From Beroe forskalii (taxonomy: Eukaryota > Ctenophora > Nuda > Beroida > Beroidae): a DNA stretch of 64,000 nucleotides. The stretch covers positions 158,653 to 222,652 of the forward strand of contig WFMF01000294.1 of NCBI GenBank assembly GCA_011033025.1, given 5' to 3'. This document shows, in pieces, positions 11,007-26,000 of this stretch. Positions within the stretch are counted from its first letter, which is position 1; each line of letters begins with the position of its first letter. The position numbers were made by a program, and so were the translations under genes. The notes under the pieces are model-generated. The model ran no database searches and had not been told where the DNA came from. It was given only the letters and a program-made list of their open reading frames with translations.

Positions 11007-14000
11007 CTGAGGATATACCATGGTTAAACTTTAAAGGTGCGAAAAGAGGGAAGAGAATTCATCGAAATGAACAAAACGGTATATCTTTGAACTGTTGTTC
11101 CATGAAAGTTTGTCACTTTGGCATTGGTGCACCAAAAATATGAAAGGGCAAAACAAGCCATTTTTTCACTCACGAGCGCGTTGATGGTGTCAGCCAGGGT
11201 CGTTGGGTCAATCCCATCCTCCTCTTCCTCATTATCTGCGATGGGTGAGGAGAACTGGCTGTTTCCCGTGGAGGGGTGTATCAAGTCGATGGCGTTCCCT
11301 GACTTGGTCTTGTCCGCGTTCTGAATGGCAGCCTGTTCGAGGGCTACCCACGCCTCCTCACGCTCCTTGATCTTCTGCCGTTCCCGTTGCCGTTCGTCTT
11401 TGTACCGAACTGTGCACTCGTCGAAAAGACGCTGGTTCATTTCCATGAAGAGTTTCAGAGCGTTGTAGATCAAACCGTGAATCGTCTTGTAAAATAAAGA
11501 CGGTTAAACGATAATACGTGGTAAAATGAAACCTTTACAGATAAAGATCACGAAGCGTGAAGTTTTAGAATTACTATCGAGCCCACATGATTGAAGAAAA
11601 AACTAACTTGTTCCAATGGGATTTAGAGTTTTTGTAGAGGGCACCGAACATGATAGGTAGAATAACGTCGGCATTGTCGCTGATCAGGGTCATGATGTAG
11701 TCGTTGTTCCAGAAGTACAGAGCTCTCTCGGCCACCTGAACAGATTGTAGAGTGGTATGGTAGGGGGATAAATGGAGAAAAGAGAATGTAAAATGCAGAG
11801 TGGTATGGGGTGAATGGAGACGAGCAGTGTTTAATATATGGAGTAGAATGAATGAGGAATATATGGAGATTCTATAGTACAGACAGATGGATCAGTCATT
11901 AGACTGTATATATTATCATAGAACAGTCATGTGGGCATATACCGAGGGTAGTAAAGTGTGATGTGTAATAATAGGGTGGAATTAGCTCACTGTTCACACC
12001 ACGTACAAGAGTTGATGACCAGTAGGAAGAGTGGAATTAATCACGTGATATCTTTTTTTGGTGAAGAAGTTTGGCACAAACACAGAACTTCTCAATACCT
12101 GAAAGTGGGGGCTGGAGACGCATCGGGCAAGTTGCTGGAACAGCGGTCGCATGATCTTTCGGAACTCGTGTGGCTCGATAACGTCCAGAATCTCCTCCAA
12201 CTCGTTGAGAAACATGACCTGTCGGGAGGAAGGTGTTGTCAAAGGGGTGGCAACACGACAGGCTGTCAACTAATTATCTGTTTACAATGGTAATTAATTA
12301 ATTTGATTATTTTAACATTTTGGATAGCAATATCGATATTGCATTTTGTATGACTTTAGACCGTGCGCTGCTAGTACTAAAAGCGCAATATGCATTTATG
12401 TCCCACTGCGCGCGCTGTCGCTATTTTGGAAGCGGTGCATAGAAGCAGACGCCTATTAAATCCAGCTACCTCTTTCGGGCTGTGGGTCTTGGGCCAAAAC
12501 TTGAGTAGTCCCTTTATCACAACTTCAGTCAAAACAGAGTCCTTTTCCAAGAACTGTACCACACAGTATGCTAGCTGAAATATTGGTTACAATTATTAGA
12601 AAGCATCTAATTGCGAACTGTAACGCAATAGTTATATATGTATATCGACATAAATGTAGCGCTGTGTGTGAACAACAAATTAATTCGGTATCGCTGCAGT
12701 CTGAAGACTGCTAAAGAAACTTATTAAACGCACTTAACTAATTAATAACCTAAAGAGAACTGCAGTAGCATGTCTGATGTGAGAGAGATAGAAGGGAGTA
12801 CATACATACATACATACATTGGTACGTCACGTGTATACATCCGAGTATATCGGACCACCTACGGAGCGAATAAGGTAGATGTCCACAGAAAATATACTGT
12901 ACAGTTAAAAGAGCTATGCAATTAAACCATCGCTTGTATATACCGGTATTTCATAAAGAGTAGTGCTAGTGGGCACCTATATATAATATAACCTATTTCT
13001 GATTAAGTTGACACACTTCTGATTATGTTCCTTGGAAATTTGTAACAATCTATTACAAAATTCATTATATATGAAGGCTCCTCCGAGCCCAAATGATTAA
13101 ATAATGATGCCATTCCTCAATGATTTCGCTGGATTTTTAATAAAGGGTAGCCGCAACTCATATATTAAAAGAAATCTCGTCGAGAGTGCGAAACATTCAA
13201 AATAATTCTCTTCTGCCCAGGCTCTGCTTTGCAATGACATCAAATGACATCAAGCAACGCCTAAAGTGACGTTTCATTATATGCAAAAATCAAAATTTAC
13301 TGCTGCAACCAGTTGATTTTCTTTACGAACCCCTAGTGAAAGGTTCATGTAAAATACTTTCATCAAAAATAGAATAATCACAAGATATGAGATTTTGTAA
13401 TGCACTTCATTTACGAATGACGATACTCAATCAAATACGAGGCAAGGAGGGACCCGCCTTCATTGTCACATAAGATACTGCAGAGTGCAGAAGTTTACGA
13501 ATTTCTATTCTTGCTCAAAGCAAAGAAAATTAAGGTTCTCTTCAATTAATCCAAGGGTAGGAAGGATCGGTATCAAGTTTTTTAGGGATTACGAAATGTG
13601 GCGCGTCTTTACAGATTTACAGATACTGTACGAACATTTTGATGTTAAAGTACAAAAATTTAAGATCTATTCAATACTATTTATACTGTGAAATGAAAGC
13701 AGCGGCCAGCGTCAAGGATTTCTTTAAAACCAAGCAGGGTCCCACATATAGCTGATAAAAAGCCCACAGAAGAAATTCAGAGATATGAAAAACGTGAGAG
13801 ACCGAAAAGACTGGAGATGCAAGAAAACTGAGAAGAAGTAATTATAAATTAATCAGAATATCATCATCTCTAACAGATATAGAGTAAAGACCTGCTTTAT
13901 ACACCAAACTATACTAATGAGGGAAGAGTTACACTCAGATGCACTAACAACTTGAGGTTCCATTAAGTGATGGTGACCATTGGTGACGTCATTATCATGG

Positions 14001-17000
14001 TTTACAGTGGAGCATTGATATGATACTAAACCACGTCAATAAATTTGTCGTTAGACCTTTATTTAAGCTTACAGTGGAGGTAACATGGCGAGGTTTCAAT
14101 CGAGGAACAACTATACTTACACTATTGAAGTATTGACAATATCTATATTGACGGGTGTCCCAGAGACCAGGGCAATCTCAGAGATAAACTCAATTCATGA
14201 TCTACCATGTTGTTAAAATGCCTGATTTGAGCGTTATACCGAGTAAAAACACTTCTCGATAAAACGGATATTTTTGGAAGACGGTTCAGTAGATATTATA
14301 CGTGTACGGTGCTTGTTGAGGCTGAGTGAGAGTAACAAGCAGTGAGTACATAACGTGGCTATTTCCTGCTACCTCTAACACGGGATGGCATTTTGACAAA
14401 TATCACTTTATCTACTATCACTTACCAACTAACTTTAAATCACTTACCAGTTACCAGTGAAGAAGATCACTTGTCATACCGACTATCTATCACTTATAAT
14501 CACTTATCACTAACATCGGTACTTCCAGCTACCTCTAACACTGGATGGCATTATGACAACTTTCACTATATCGACTAAATTATCACTTGTTCAATGTTCA
14601 CTTCAGTCACTTGTTCACTAATATCACTTACCAGTGAAAGAAGATCACATATATCACTTATCCAGTAAGAGCTGTCACATTGATGGACCGAGGAGTGATT
14701 TCTTCACCGAAGCCGAGTCCTCATTCGATCATCACTCGGTTACCAACCAGGTGTGGCTGTAGACTGCCAAGTTTTCTGAACGAGACAACTTCTTACTTCA
14801 CATTCGGACACGTTCAGAAATAACTGCTATGACTGGCCAGTTGAAAGGCCACGATACCAAAATCACAGTAGTATCAGTTCTTGGCCCTGATAGAACTAGG
14901 CCCATATAAAGGTCGATACAAGAGCAACAACCACTTCAAAATATCCCCTCTGGAAGTATTTATAGGTGACGATAGTCGATAACATATAAATATTGTAAAT
15001 TCAATATCCTCGAATAGAATTAAATTTAAAGGGTTACATTGTAGATTATTTTGAAGGTTCCCTAATTCGGCATTGACCGTGTCGCGTTAGATTATAATTT
15101 TGACAAGCTTCAACCGTGTCAGACTGTCAGACTGACACTGTTCATCAAGTATTACTGTGCATAGAAAGACATTCATAATTTGACGAATTATATACAACAA
15201 AACATGGTTGTGTAACCTTCGTAAATATATATACAGTATATAGTACAGTACAGTATTGTATTGATTTAAATCTTAAAAGCAATGAGAGCCTATAATATAA
15301 TATGTTATTCTATGAGCTATATCAAATGATAATCATGTGTGATGGTGCCAATACGGCTTTTAACACTTCGTGTCATATGACACTTTATAAACAGGAGCAC
15401 TTGTTTGTTTGTAAGCAGCAGCGGTTTGATGCTTTGTATGAGAACGGAGGGATCTTCAAGCAGTCAAAAACCCCACAAAATCAAACCCCTATTTGTAAAA
15501 TTTGGCTTCCAAAATATATGGTGATTAACTTGTAAGTCAGTTTACCAGTATGTCAATCAACGTTGCGTATTAAATTCAATATTTGCCACTGACTGTGTCA
15601 GTGCGTGAGATGGTCTTATAGCCGGCAAGTCAGTGAGTAACTGATAATTGGGCTTTATAATAAGTATTTGATATATCTGCGAGAGTTTAACTGCCTGATA
15701 GGTGTTAAGTTTATTATAATACACTGCGATAATACCTTCTAATAAAATATATTAGCTTGTAAATATATACCCGCCTAAGGGAATTTATATACGGAGTGGC
15801 GTCATCGATTTAACATCACTCAGGTTAATAATGATGTCACTTTCAAATTTATGATTTATCAGCGACCTTAGGGATGTGGTTATATTATATACCATGAAAT
15901 AATATAATACGGTTATAAACTTAAGATTTACAGCGAGGCATGGTGGAATGGTTGCTGTGTAGATCTGTATCAAACAGAGTAATTTTATGATAACCTTATA
16001 TTGCAGTAAGTCTATCATAGTACTACAGTTCATATATAATCCAAGGCATTACCATGACATTTCTTAACTTCTAACGTTCAATCTTTACGGCATTTTGTGT
16101 CCAGCGGTCGCTTGTTCTCAGAAGCACCGAAGTCATCATAAAGGCTTTCTTTCCGACGAACACACATGAGACAGTGGGCTGGAACACCACTATTTCATGG
16201 AAGCACCATGTATGAAGAAGAAACAGTGGTGTCATGATATATAGCTCTAACTTTGACTTCAATTCTCATACATTGGAGAGTTTTGATTCTAATAATCTGA
16301 TGTTAAGTTTGACTCTAAGAGAATGATTCTCATATTATGTAGAAAGAGTTCCGATTATATGGGAACTGGAGTTGTTCAATTCTCATGATATATTCAAACA
16401 TTTTCCATTCTAATTACATCTGTTGGATTCCAATAATGTTGGGACATATCTTGCAAAGTAGACTGTTTAATTGCACACCAATTCTAGGAATCACTTGTAT
16501 CAGATACACCATTGATTTAAAACTTAAGGTTTTTGGTCAATTAGTTCATGCATCTACAGATCTACACACAGCGAGATTCTAACAGCCCTACCACACACAT
16601 GGCACCAAATATACTGCTGTGGAAGTTACTCCATGAAATCCATCCGATATTACATGGAACAATCAATCAGCAGCAGGGGGAGTCAAATATTGGCAAATTT
16701 CACAGGTACACACCAGAGCTCTCCATTCTCTCTGTAACTTGGAAATTAGAAGACTGCCAATATAATATATCATAATTATAATTGACTTTCAAGGCACACA
16801 CACATTTTGCAAATTACAAAGCTCTACAAAATCTCTAACAATATCTGAGCACATCTCGGGCGGTTAACTCCAAACGTTTTATATAAAAAACTCTGGTCTG
16901 GGGATATATATTAACTTGTAGTGTTATTCCGGTACTATTCCCAATTCATGAAGCAGTACAAGGCCTACATTTCTCCGTGTATATTAGAGCCTTGAAATAC

Positions 17001-20000
17001 ATAACATGTACAGAATGTGTTAGAGTTACGTTCATCGTTCAGCATGGAAGGGGAATGCGCATCGTATGGATGAATGGAGATGGTACAACACTTGTGCGTT
17101 TTAAAAAACTAAATATTACACAATTTACAGAAGCTGTATTTGCTTCACTCTTATGTAGGAAACCCCTCCATCCATCTACCTTGCTCGAGTAAAATATGTG
17201 AAAATCGCTAATGTCGAGAATTTATGTAGTTAATGTAATGTAATGGGGAAATGTACAGCATTTTTATTGGAAGGGAATGTAGCTGTCAAAATTAAAATTT
17301 CGTAATATTCCCATGATTCTGACATGCTACTATTATAATGCCTCGCGAACTGTCTTTTTATTGGAATGCGCCAAAAATAGCCAGTCAACCAAGTTCTATT
17401 TTCAATCGAATGATCTCGTTAAAACCTTGAAAATAATTTCGTTTTAAAACTTCAATGCTTATTAACACCCCCACCAAAACCTTCTGAATTATGTACAAGT
17501 AATCTAAGAAGTGCGTGCTCGCTTCATAACCAGATTGAAAGTCCTGACTTATACATACACTTGCATCCACACTTACATCCACACGATACTTATAAATATA
17601 TCCCTGCATACACATACATAGGTACATAGGACCCTGGTTACGGCTTCTACATAACCGGAGTAACTTGTATCAAATGTCTTGGTGTGACTGTGCTGGTTAA
17701 CTTCTAATTTCATGTTCTGGTTGTCAAGCTAAGAGTAGGCGGGTGAAATGACGTCATTATCATACGTTTAACATGATGAATTGATGGCATGGAAGCGCCT
17801 ATTTCCCACCCAGGGCATTTAACATGTGTATCAAGTGACATGACACACGTACATACAGTGCGTGTTGTCGATATATAGGGAGATAATTTAAGGGAGAGTG
17901 TGTTGTAATTATGTGGGATATGTGTGAAGCTCAAGGCAGTGTGCCCAATGTGCCGACTCTATGGGAGCAGAAACTTGAAATCTCCAAGAGCAGACTCTCT
18001 CGTCTATAAGAAAAGACTCTCAAGAACCTACTCTATTGAACCACAGTGCATCGGCTTTTGAACGTTTTTTTGTTTTTCTGGGACACCGGTTGAGATTTGA
18101 GCCATGACCAACATTTCTTGCACAGAGGACTTCTCAGTTCTCTCTGAAAGATCCGGATAATGAATAATCATCCCACTATGGTCCGAAAAAACCGGAATCG
18201 GTGTTTCAATATCCGTTAAAAATACCCAAATATGAAACCGGCGAGTTTGGGCAACGTGAGAGACTCCTTTTCTGGCAGAATGATACGATTCCGGTTTATT
18301 TTTAGAAACCAGACCGGGTTCATCCCCATTAGATAGGTAAGTCCTTCATTAATACCGTTCCGTAATCTGGAGACATGAACTGATCAAATTGCAGCAATTC
18401 TGAGCACTGTGGTTTGTGGATGAAATATGCTGCATAACTCTCTTATATTCATTCCTAAGAGCCTACTCTCGTATCCAGGCAGAGTTTAAACTGGTGTCTA
18501 CATACTGAGTGACGCTAACACACGATAAATGGTCAATAATGACGTCATTTTTATGTTCTAAACTACACAATAAGGGGCATCACACCGTCTAACATTGCCG
18601 TGCCTTTCATATTATATAATGAAGCATATTGAATGCCATGCAACTTTCAACGGGCACCATAGTATGCGAAGTGCCAGATTCATTATGAGATGCTAGTAAG
18701 GCGTCTAGTGGCGTCATCAATTTACCTTATTTGGATAAAATACACCGAAAAGTGCCCTAATATGGTCAATTTGGTCATTACATATGTTCCTTATGTTTTC
18801 TATAATAGACTTCTGTTTATGATATTCCGTTTTCTTTATTTCTGAAAAGGATGTAGCAGCGTGTACGTACACTTAAACCGGCATTTTCAGGTTGCTATAA
18901 ATAACAGTGAACAGAGTCTGTGTGGGTATTTCGGTAAAATCCAGGAAAAACGCTTTCCGGAATCGACCGCACCATATTTGGGAATATCTACAACGCTATG
19001 TGTAGTTAACTGAAAAAAACGTACCGTAATTATACTTTTTAAAAGTTAGGTAGTTCGTACATTGATAGAACGTACCGTAATTCTGCGAAATTAGTAGCGG
19101 AATCCGGCAAAGTCAGAATATATTTCAACCGTAGTACACTTCACCTTGCTATACTTTCTCATTTCAGAATTACCATCGACATTTGGGCAATGCCTTCCTG
19201 AATCCCAATATATATCTAGCCCTGAGTGAAATATCAAATATGTGTGGAGATCATGTATGATTGCATTCATCGAATAGTTGATCACAACAACCATTCCTTA
19301 CTCCTCGTTTTCTGCCATGTTTTATTCACCACTCATACACCCGAAAGATTCAATTCCATAGTCCATACAACGCACGTATGGTTCTGCTACACCGACATTT
19401 ACATAACTTGCACACTATGTCAGGTTACAAGTTAGCGATGTAATTATACCTCCAAATCATGAGATAGGGAAGTATCATACAAAGGTCGCTCATTTATGAA
19501 GTATCGGAAATTGAGAGTGACGTCATTATCAGGGCTCAGGGTAGTGAGTTGATGACGTCATACTGGCTTTTAACCAAGCACGGCAAACTATTCTCTTCTA
19601 TCATGAGTCATGAAGTGGTCGTGTAGGAGGACGGGTTTTCCTGATTTTCCCAGGGCAAGTTAAGTGTAATTATTTACATATTATTACATCGCATCTCTTC
19701 TCCATAGTCTGTGTGAGCAGTGCAACACTTATACATCGTACTATGTGTCCGGCAGGCCCGTAAACAGAGGGGGGGGGGGCTAGGGGGGCTGCAGCCCCCC
19801 TCGGAAGAAAAAGTACCATTTCAAAAAATAGTTAGAATAAAAGTTTTTTGACTGATAGTCATAATTATATACTTTGGCTTGGTTAAATAGTGGCAGTTTA
19901 CTAGTTTAATCTTATTCTGACTGTTATAGCTCGTTTATATTTGATTGTATACTTTTTCGATGCTCTAATTTTGACAAATATCGTCCTGTACATTTCCTGT

Positions 20001-23000
20001 ACATTTCTTTATTGTAAAATTCATCCTGCAGCACCCCAATTTCCCTAAAATTGTTCGGGGGCTCCGCCCCTAACCCCTTGGCAGGGGCTCGCCCCTGAAC
20101 CCCGGTGGGGGCTGCGCCCCAGACCCCTGCCGCAGCTTGCTCGATTCGCTCGCAGCGCAAGGGCCCCTCCCGGAAAAGAATCCTGGCTACGGGCCTGGTT
20201 TCCGGCTGCTAAGAGTAGCACTGTAGAGCGTTATACCCCCTCGGAGTCCCCGGCCCCAATAGATCATATTATACCTCACGAGATAAGTTTATGTGGAACG
20301 AAATTTGGAGATTTTACGAAAAAATTCCCATAAATATGTCTCGTGAGTTGCCGGGACAATTAATCAAGACTCCATATTCCATACAGCGAGTAATCGTAAC
20401 ATTTCAAAATATCTCATGATGTCAAGCCTAATAGAAAATCATTTTTGCAAATCAAAAACCCAATGGGTCATTACGAAATGAATTTAACTTTCTTTGAGTC
20501 GTTAATGATTCTTTAGAATTGCACCAAATCTTAGAGCAGCTCAGGATGCATTTAGCGCCATAATGCATTACGTAAGATACTGGTAAACACAATGCTCTAT
20601 TACTCCTGTATTATTACTTAAAGTGTTGATAACCAAACGCACAATGTCGTCTACGACAAGTAGAGTTTGTTTACGTCATCTAACCACCCATTCAAATCCA
20701 TTCTACTACCATCACTCGTAAAGTCGTAACGGTGTAAATCTGCGTTAAATTCTACACATGACGGAAGCGGTCGAGGAAATGGACATTTTCTGCATGAAAC
20801 AACGCTCATATTATGACGTCTTCTGAACTATAATAAATAAATAAAATAAAATTCATTCGACACACCAGACTGGTACTGGTAGCTTTGTTAAGGGCAATGT
20901 TGATTGTTTTTGCCCTTTGGTGTCTGTATGAAACATATAAGATTCTTGTTTCTGTTTCTGGCTATTGAAAGCTAGGAAGCTAGGAGATGACATCGGATCA
21001 GTAAAACAACAGAGACAAATAATAATTCCAAGTAGGAAGTGAGAATCTGAATCCCGCAATCGTCTTGACACTGACCGATCGGCGCGCAAGTTTACGACCA
21101 ATTCGCGTTGAATGGTCAATTTCAACTTCTGTACCCGTGGGCGTGCCAATTTACGCTGTCGTTGGTAGAATGGACTAGAGCTGTGACGCAGCCAAAGGGT
21201 TTTCAGACTTTGGTTAGAAAATATCGAATCGTAGCTGAGCACTGAGCGGTAGTATTAATTTTCCTGTCTATTGTGAAAATCTACATACAGATATATGGAA
21301 ATATATTTCGTATTTTTGCATACCCTGATCGCAAAGTGCATACCCTGGCTACAGGAGTAGCCAATGGCGGGCTGCAACGGCCACCTTTCCCCGCGCAGGG
21401 AGAGCTTTAGCCGCCGTTCTGCAGTTCAAGAAGTACACTTACAAGACTTACCATACACTAGACTTACACGTGCTACTTACACGCTAGACTTACCAAGCGT
21501 AAAAACGTGTGCGTATATAGCTAATGATATGTTTTATACACCGCACTGTTATAAGGTAAAAAACGGCAAAAAATGCCACGATCTGTGCAAAAATTATTTA
21601 CAAAGGTTTTATTGTTGGAATGTGTTCTAATAGGTCCCATGAAGGTCTCCAAAGAGTGTTAAGGTGCTACCTTGAAGGGAAAAAGTCAGGAGGCCACGCC
21701 CTTTTTTCGACCGTGGGAAATTTTGAGGGAAAATGAAAATTCAGTTTTAATATGATATATGACATGTGGGTACCCTAAACCTATGTTTTTTGGGACGGGG
21801 AATCGATTCCAAACACTTTCAAAGTCGTATCTACCTTCATTGACCCAAACCGGCCACGCCCATTTTTGCGCAAGGCATTTTTTGAGGTCTAAAAGCTATT
21901 TTTCAGATTAATGCGATATATGGCATGTAGGTACTCTAAACCCATGTTTTTTGGGACGAGAAATCGATTCCGCACATTATCAAAGTCGTATCTACCTTCT
22001 TTGCCCCAAAACCGGCCACGCCCACTTTTTGTGTATGGGATTTTTTGACCGCCACAAAGGTATTTTTCAGTGAAGTGCGATGTACGGCATGTAGGTACTC
22101 TAAACCTATGTTTTTTGGGACGAGAAATCGATTCCACGCATTATAAGAGTCGTATCTACCTTCCTTGACTCAAAATTGGCCACGCCCAATTTTGCGCAAG
22201 ACATTTTGAGGTAGAAAAGCTATTTTTCAGATTAATGCGATGTATGGCATGTAGGTACTCTAAACCCATGTTTTTTGGGACGAGAAATCGATTCCACACA
22301 TTATAAAAGTCGTCTCGACCTTCCTTGAACCAATATCAGCCAAGCCCACTTTTTGCGTATGGGATTTTTGCCCACCGGCACCATAAAGTTATTTTTCAGT
22401 TATCTATATTAATAATTTCAGAGTGTTCGTGCATCTGTCTGTCTGTCTGTGTAAAATGACTATTTAAGAAGTGCATTTGATATTTTTGATCGTTTTTTTC
22501 GGGAAAATCTGGTATGTGTCCCATATAACCCCGGCTGAGTGACGTCACAGACCTAAAGGTCAATTTTTCTGTATCCTAAACCTAACCATGACCCTAACCA
22601 TGACCCTAACCTTAATCCTGACCCTAACCCTAACAAATCCTGACCCTAATCGTGACCCTAACCCAAGTCCTTAAAGCGCTAGGTGTGCTTAACTATATTT
22701 TTCTGACTGACGTCATTATCATATATAATGAAGAGCCCAGAGTTATATGGGGCACTAGCCGAAAATCTTCTCCCAATTAAGGGGCTTATTACTATTTAAG
22801 GAAAATTTGAATTGGACCATCCGTTGATTATTTATTTGCATAATAAATATCATGCGTTGACTAATGCTAATATATGCTATGGAAAGGCAATACTATATAG
22901 GTGATCTCAAATTACAAAGTATGTTGTGCGGTGCATTTCCGCGAATATCTGTAATCCTCGGTAAGCGGTAATGGTGATCCAATTACTTAACAAATTCCAA

Positions 23001-26000
23001 GATGAGGTCATGAAGCAAGTAGCTGTTGGCTGCTAGATACAAGACGAACCAAAGGTATCAGGGGATCCTCCACGAACGGAGATAAGTGTACTTAAGAAAT
23101 ACTTATGATCGATTTTAAGAGTGCTCATAAATATTCTGTTCACGAAACGTGAGTTAAGAAGATATTTCGCACTTATATTTTTCTTCTTAGGAACTTCCTA
23201 AATATTTAAGAAGACCTTCCATAAACCCTTCTTAAGTCTGCGTTACCCTCCATATTTGATGCGTGAGTCAAACGTGAGCTTAATTGGGGTCTTCCTAACT
23301 CACTAAGTACTTAACTTTCTTCTTAACTTCACTATATTTAGGTGCATCACTAAGAGCGGTTTTATCCTTCTTAACGTCTTCTTAGCGTGATCCTAACTCA
23401 GGAATGGGATTCAATTTCAATCAAATAATTATTATATCGCCCCACATTATTGAGTTAGAACAGTTTATTGGAAATGTTTCATAGCAGCGATAGGAAATAC
23501 TACCTTAATTAGCTTATGCTTGGCGTGACACAAAATCAATTATCCTTTCTTGGCCTCTGATTGGCTTGTGCACCATGCATGTGATCTGCGTTAGCTTATT
23601 CACGTGACACATCCTACAACACTTAAGAAGGGTTTCGTGGACAAGAAAATCCATCTTAAGGACAATATTGGTTAAGAAGGAAAGTTTCATGAACAGTCAT
23701 AACTCGCGTTCCTAAATATGAAAAGTGTTCTTAACTTTATGATCACTTTTAAGAAGGAAGTTTCGTGGAGGAGCTCCAGGTTGATTGTTTCCGCGAATCT
23801 TCGCGGGCAAACGCTAGTATACGATATTTAGGATGTTGGTACCCCAACCCATGTGTTTGAACAAAGAAATAGAATCGATTCCACACATTATCAAAGTCGT
23901 ACTGAACTTCCTTGATCCGTTTGTGGCCACGGCTACTTTTTTGTGCAGAGTATTTTTGACCAGTCTAAAATATATTGCTCAGTCACATAAGATATAAGGC
24001 ATGTTGGTACTCTAAACATGTTATTATCAATTGATTATTGATTTTCTGAGTATCTGGTCAAACTAGCTGCAGTTTAGGTTAGTCATTCGAGGTATAACAC
24101 TTGTTGATGTTCTTCCCACATAAAAGTACATTGGTCTGCTATGGTCGGCCTCTACTGGTGATAGACAAAATTCTGGAAAAAAACCAGCCCCGAAATCAAG
24201 GAGGCGCGGCAGTCAACTAATGTCTAACCTATGAAAACGGGTGATGTATCCCTATTCCTCCCAGCACACTACAAGGAATGAAATTTATTGAGGTGTTTTT
24301 CTGCTCCTGCCCGACCATTTCCTTTCCGACTGCTACTGTCATAACTTTCTCCTCTTCTCTGTTTGTTGTGTGCTCTGCTAGATCGAGGCTCTGCTGTTAT
24401 TGAGGTGAAGTGTTTATCAATCCTCACTCACTGGCTTTGAATTGTTCTCTCCGTCTTTCACTGGGGTCGATAAATTCATTAAAATGTCAGACATTCGCTC
24501 CTCCTTTCCATCCTGGATAGAAAGGATAAAATATGGACATCCACTTATATGTTAATATCAATTCAATGCCCAGCTGCCCTTCAAGATTTCTATGGCAGTG
24601 TATTTGTCTGAATACTTCCTTGTCAGCTATCCCTGTAGGCATCCGCTTGATCCCCATTCTTCAATGACATGCCCAACCTTAAAACCTAACCTCTTGTTTT
24701 CTGCTCGGCCATTCTGTTAACCTGAGCACAGCGGGTTTTCTCTTGTCCTGCTTATCATTTCAGCCGTGCCCATCTCTTTAACCCGGAGCAGATTCGTTGT
24801 GTCCGAGTGTCCTGCCAATCACGAAGCCATTGCCAAACGACCTCTGGAACCCTATTTTCTCGGCGAAATATCACTTTCAATGCTTCATTGGCAAAATTCC
24901 TGTTGTAGTAGAATTTTGAAATTAATTGCGATAGCAGCCAGAAGCCCTGATCAGCCGAGAAGAGAGTTCCTCACAATTGGTCTTTTTCTGGTACCCCACA
25001 TGTACAAATCTAATTACCATCCATATCAAGATATCACAGTGATCCCGTTATGGCTTGGAAATCTTTCCATGGTAAGATGGTAGAGATTGGATGTATCTCT
25101 ACAATTTATCCTGGATTTAGAGTACATACCTAAATGGGTGACTTATCACGTTTGGTCGCTGGGAAAGGAAACATGACTTTCAAGCTTGCTTACGTTAGGT
25201 GATCAAACATTTATCTGGTAAAATCACTTTCTTGGAATAGAGCCAAATTCGGGTGGGTTCAGTGTTTGCTGGTTCTGCTGCACAACCAATACTCCTAGGC
25301 AAACTGCTCAACCTTTGGCTTTATCCCTGGAGAAGAACCCTCCACCCTTGCACACCATGTCCTGTCTATCCCATGTATGCATTATGTATGTACACCTTGG
25401 TAGGTGCTGGATGCCGTGGCAAGACCCTTCACAAGCGACTGAGGGGTGGCGACCACATCAGGGGAAAGCAAGTGCAAATCCAAAAGAGGATTATCTGCCA
25501 ATAAATACGCAAAAAGTGGGCGTGGCTGGTATTGGGTCAAGGAAGGTCGACACGACTTTGATAATGTGCGGAATCAGTTTCTCGTCCCAAAAAACATGGG
25601 TTTAGAGTACCTACATGCCATATATCGCATTAATCTGAAAAATAGCGTTTCTACCTCAAAAAATGACTTGCACAAAAATGGGCGTGGCCGGTTTTGAGTC
25701 AAGGAAGGTAGATACGACTTTATAATGCGTGGAATCGATTCTCGTCCCAGAAAACATGGGTTTAGAGTACCTACATGCCATACATCGAACTTCACTGAAA
25801 ATACCTTCTTAGTGGCGGTCAAAAAATCCCATACGCAAAAAGTGGGCGGCCGGTTTTGGGGCAAAGAAGGTAGATACGACTTTGATAATGTGCGGAATCA
25901 ATTTCTCGTCCCAAAAAACATGGGTTTAGAGTACTTATATGGCATATATCGCATTAATCTGAAAATAGCTTTTGGACCTCAAAAATGTCTTTGCGCAAAA

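Larger units (their letters stand above)
12575..19752. other. B56 intron, left part; no exon recognised
   Basis: About 7 kb of AT-rich intronic sequence. It contains a short TACA run near 12806, an approximately 150-bp direct duplication with a degenerate (TATCACTT)n texture at 14360-14660, and several TGACGTCA-bounded short repeats (13984, 17749, 18540, 19519). No frame with family similarity was seen, in particular not the missing B56 exon. Confidence 0.5.
22403..23818 (+). mobile_element. Helitron-like non-autonomous element
   Basis: Begins TCTATATTAATAATTTCAG and ends with a perfect 7-bp stem hairpin (CCGCGAA-TC-TTCGCGG, 23791-23806), a 7-nt spacer and CTAGT. TC start, subterminal hairpin and CTRRT end are the established Helitron termini. 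The flanking sequence joins into an uninterrupted fold-back 2 subrepeat (TTTTTCAGTTA plus ATACGATATTTAGG), which shows the insertion directly. It carries a short GTCT run, a degenerate CCCTAA tract and a nested palindromic element. No Rep/helicase is encoded. Confidence 0.75.

Noticed and set aside
22573-22665. Interstitial telomere
   Set aside because: Units are mixed (CCCTAACCATGA, CCTGACCCTAA), short and inside a Helitron-like element; better explained as a diverged minisatellite.
24766-25083. 105-codon frame in the loop of fold-back 2 as a transposase fragment
   Set aside because: No catalytic motif, family resemblance or codon pattern supports it.
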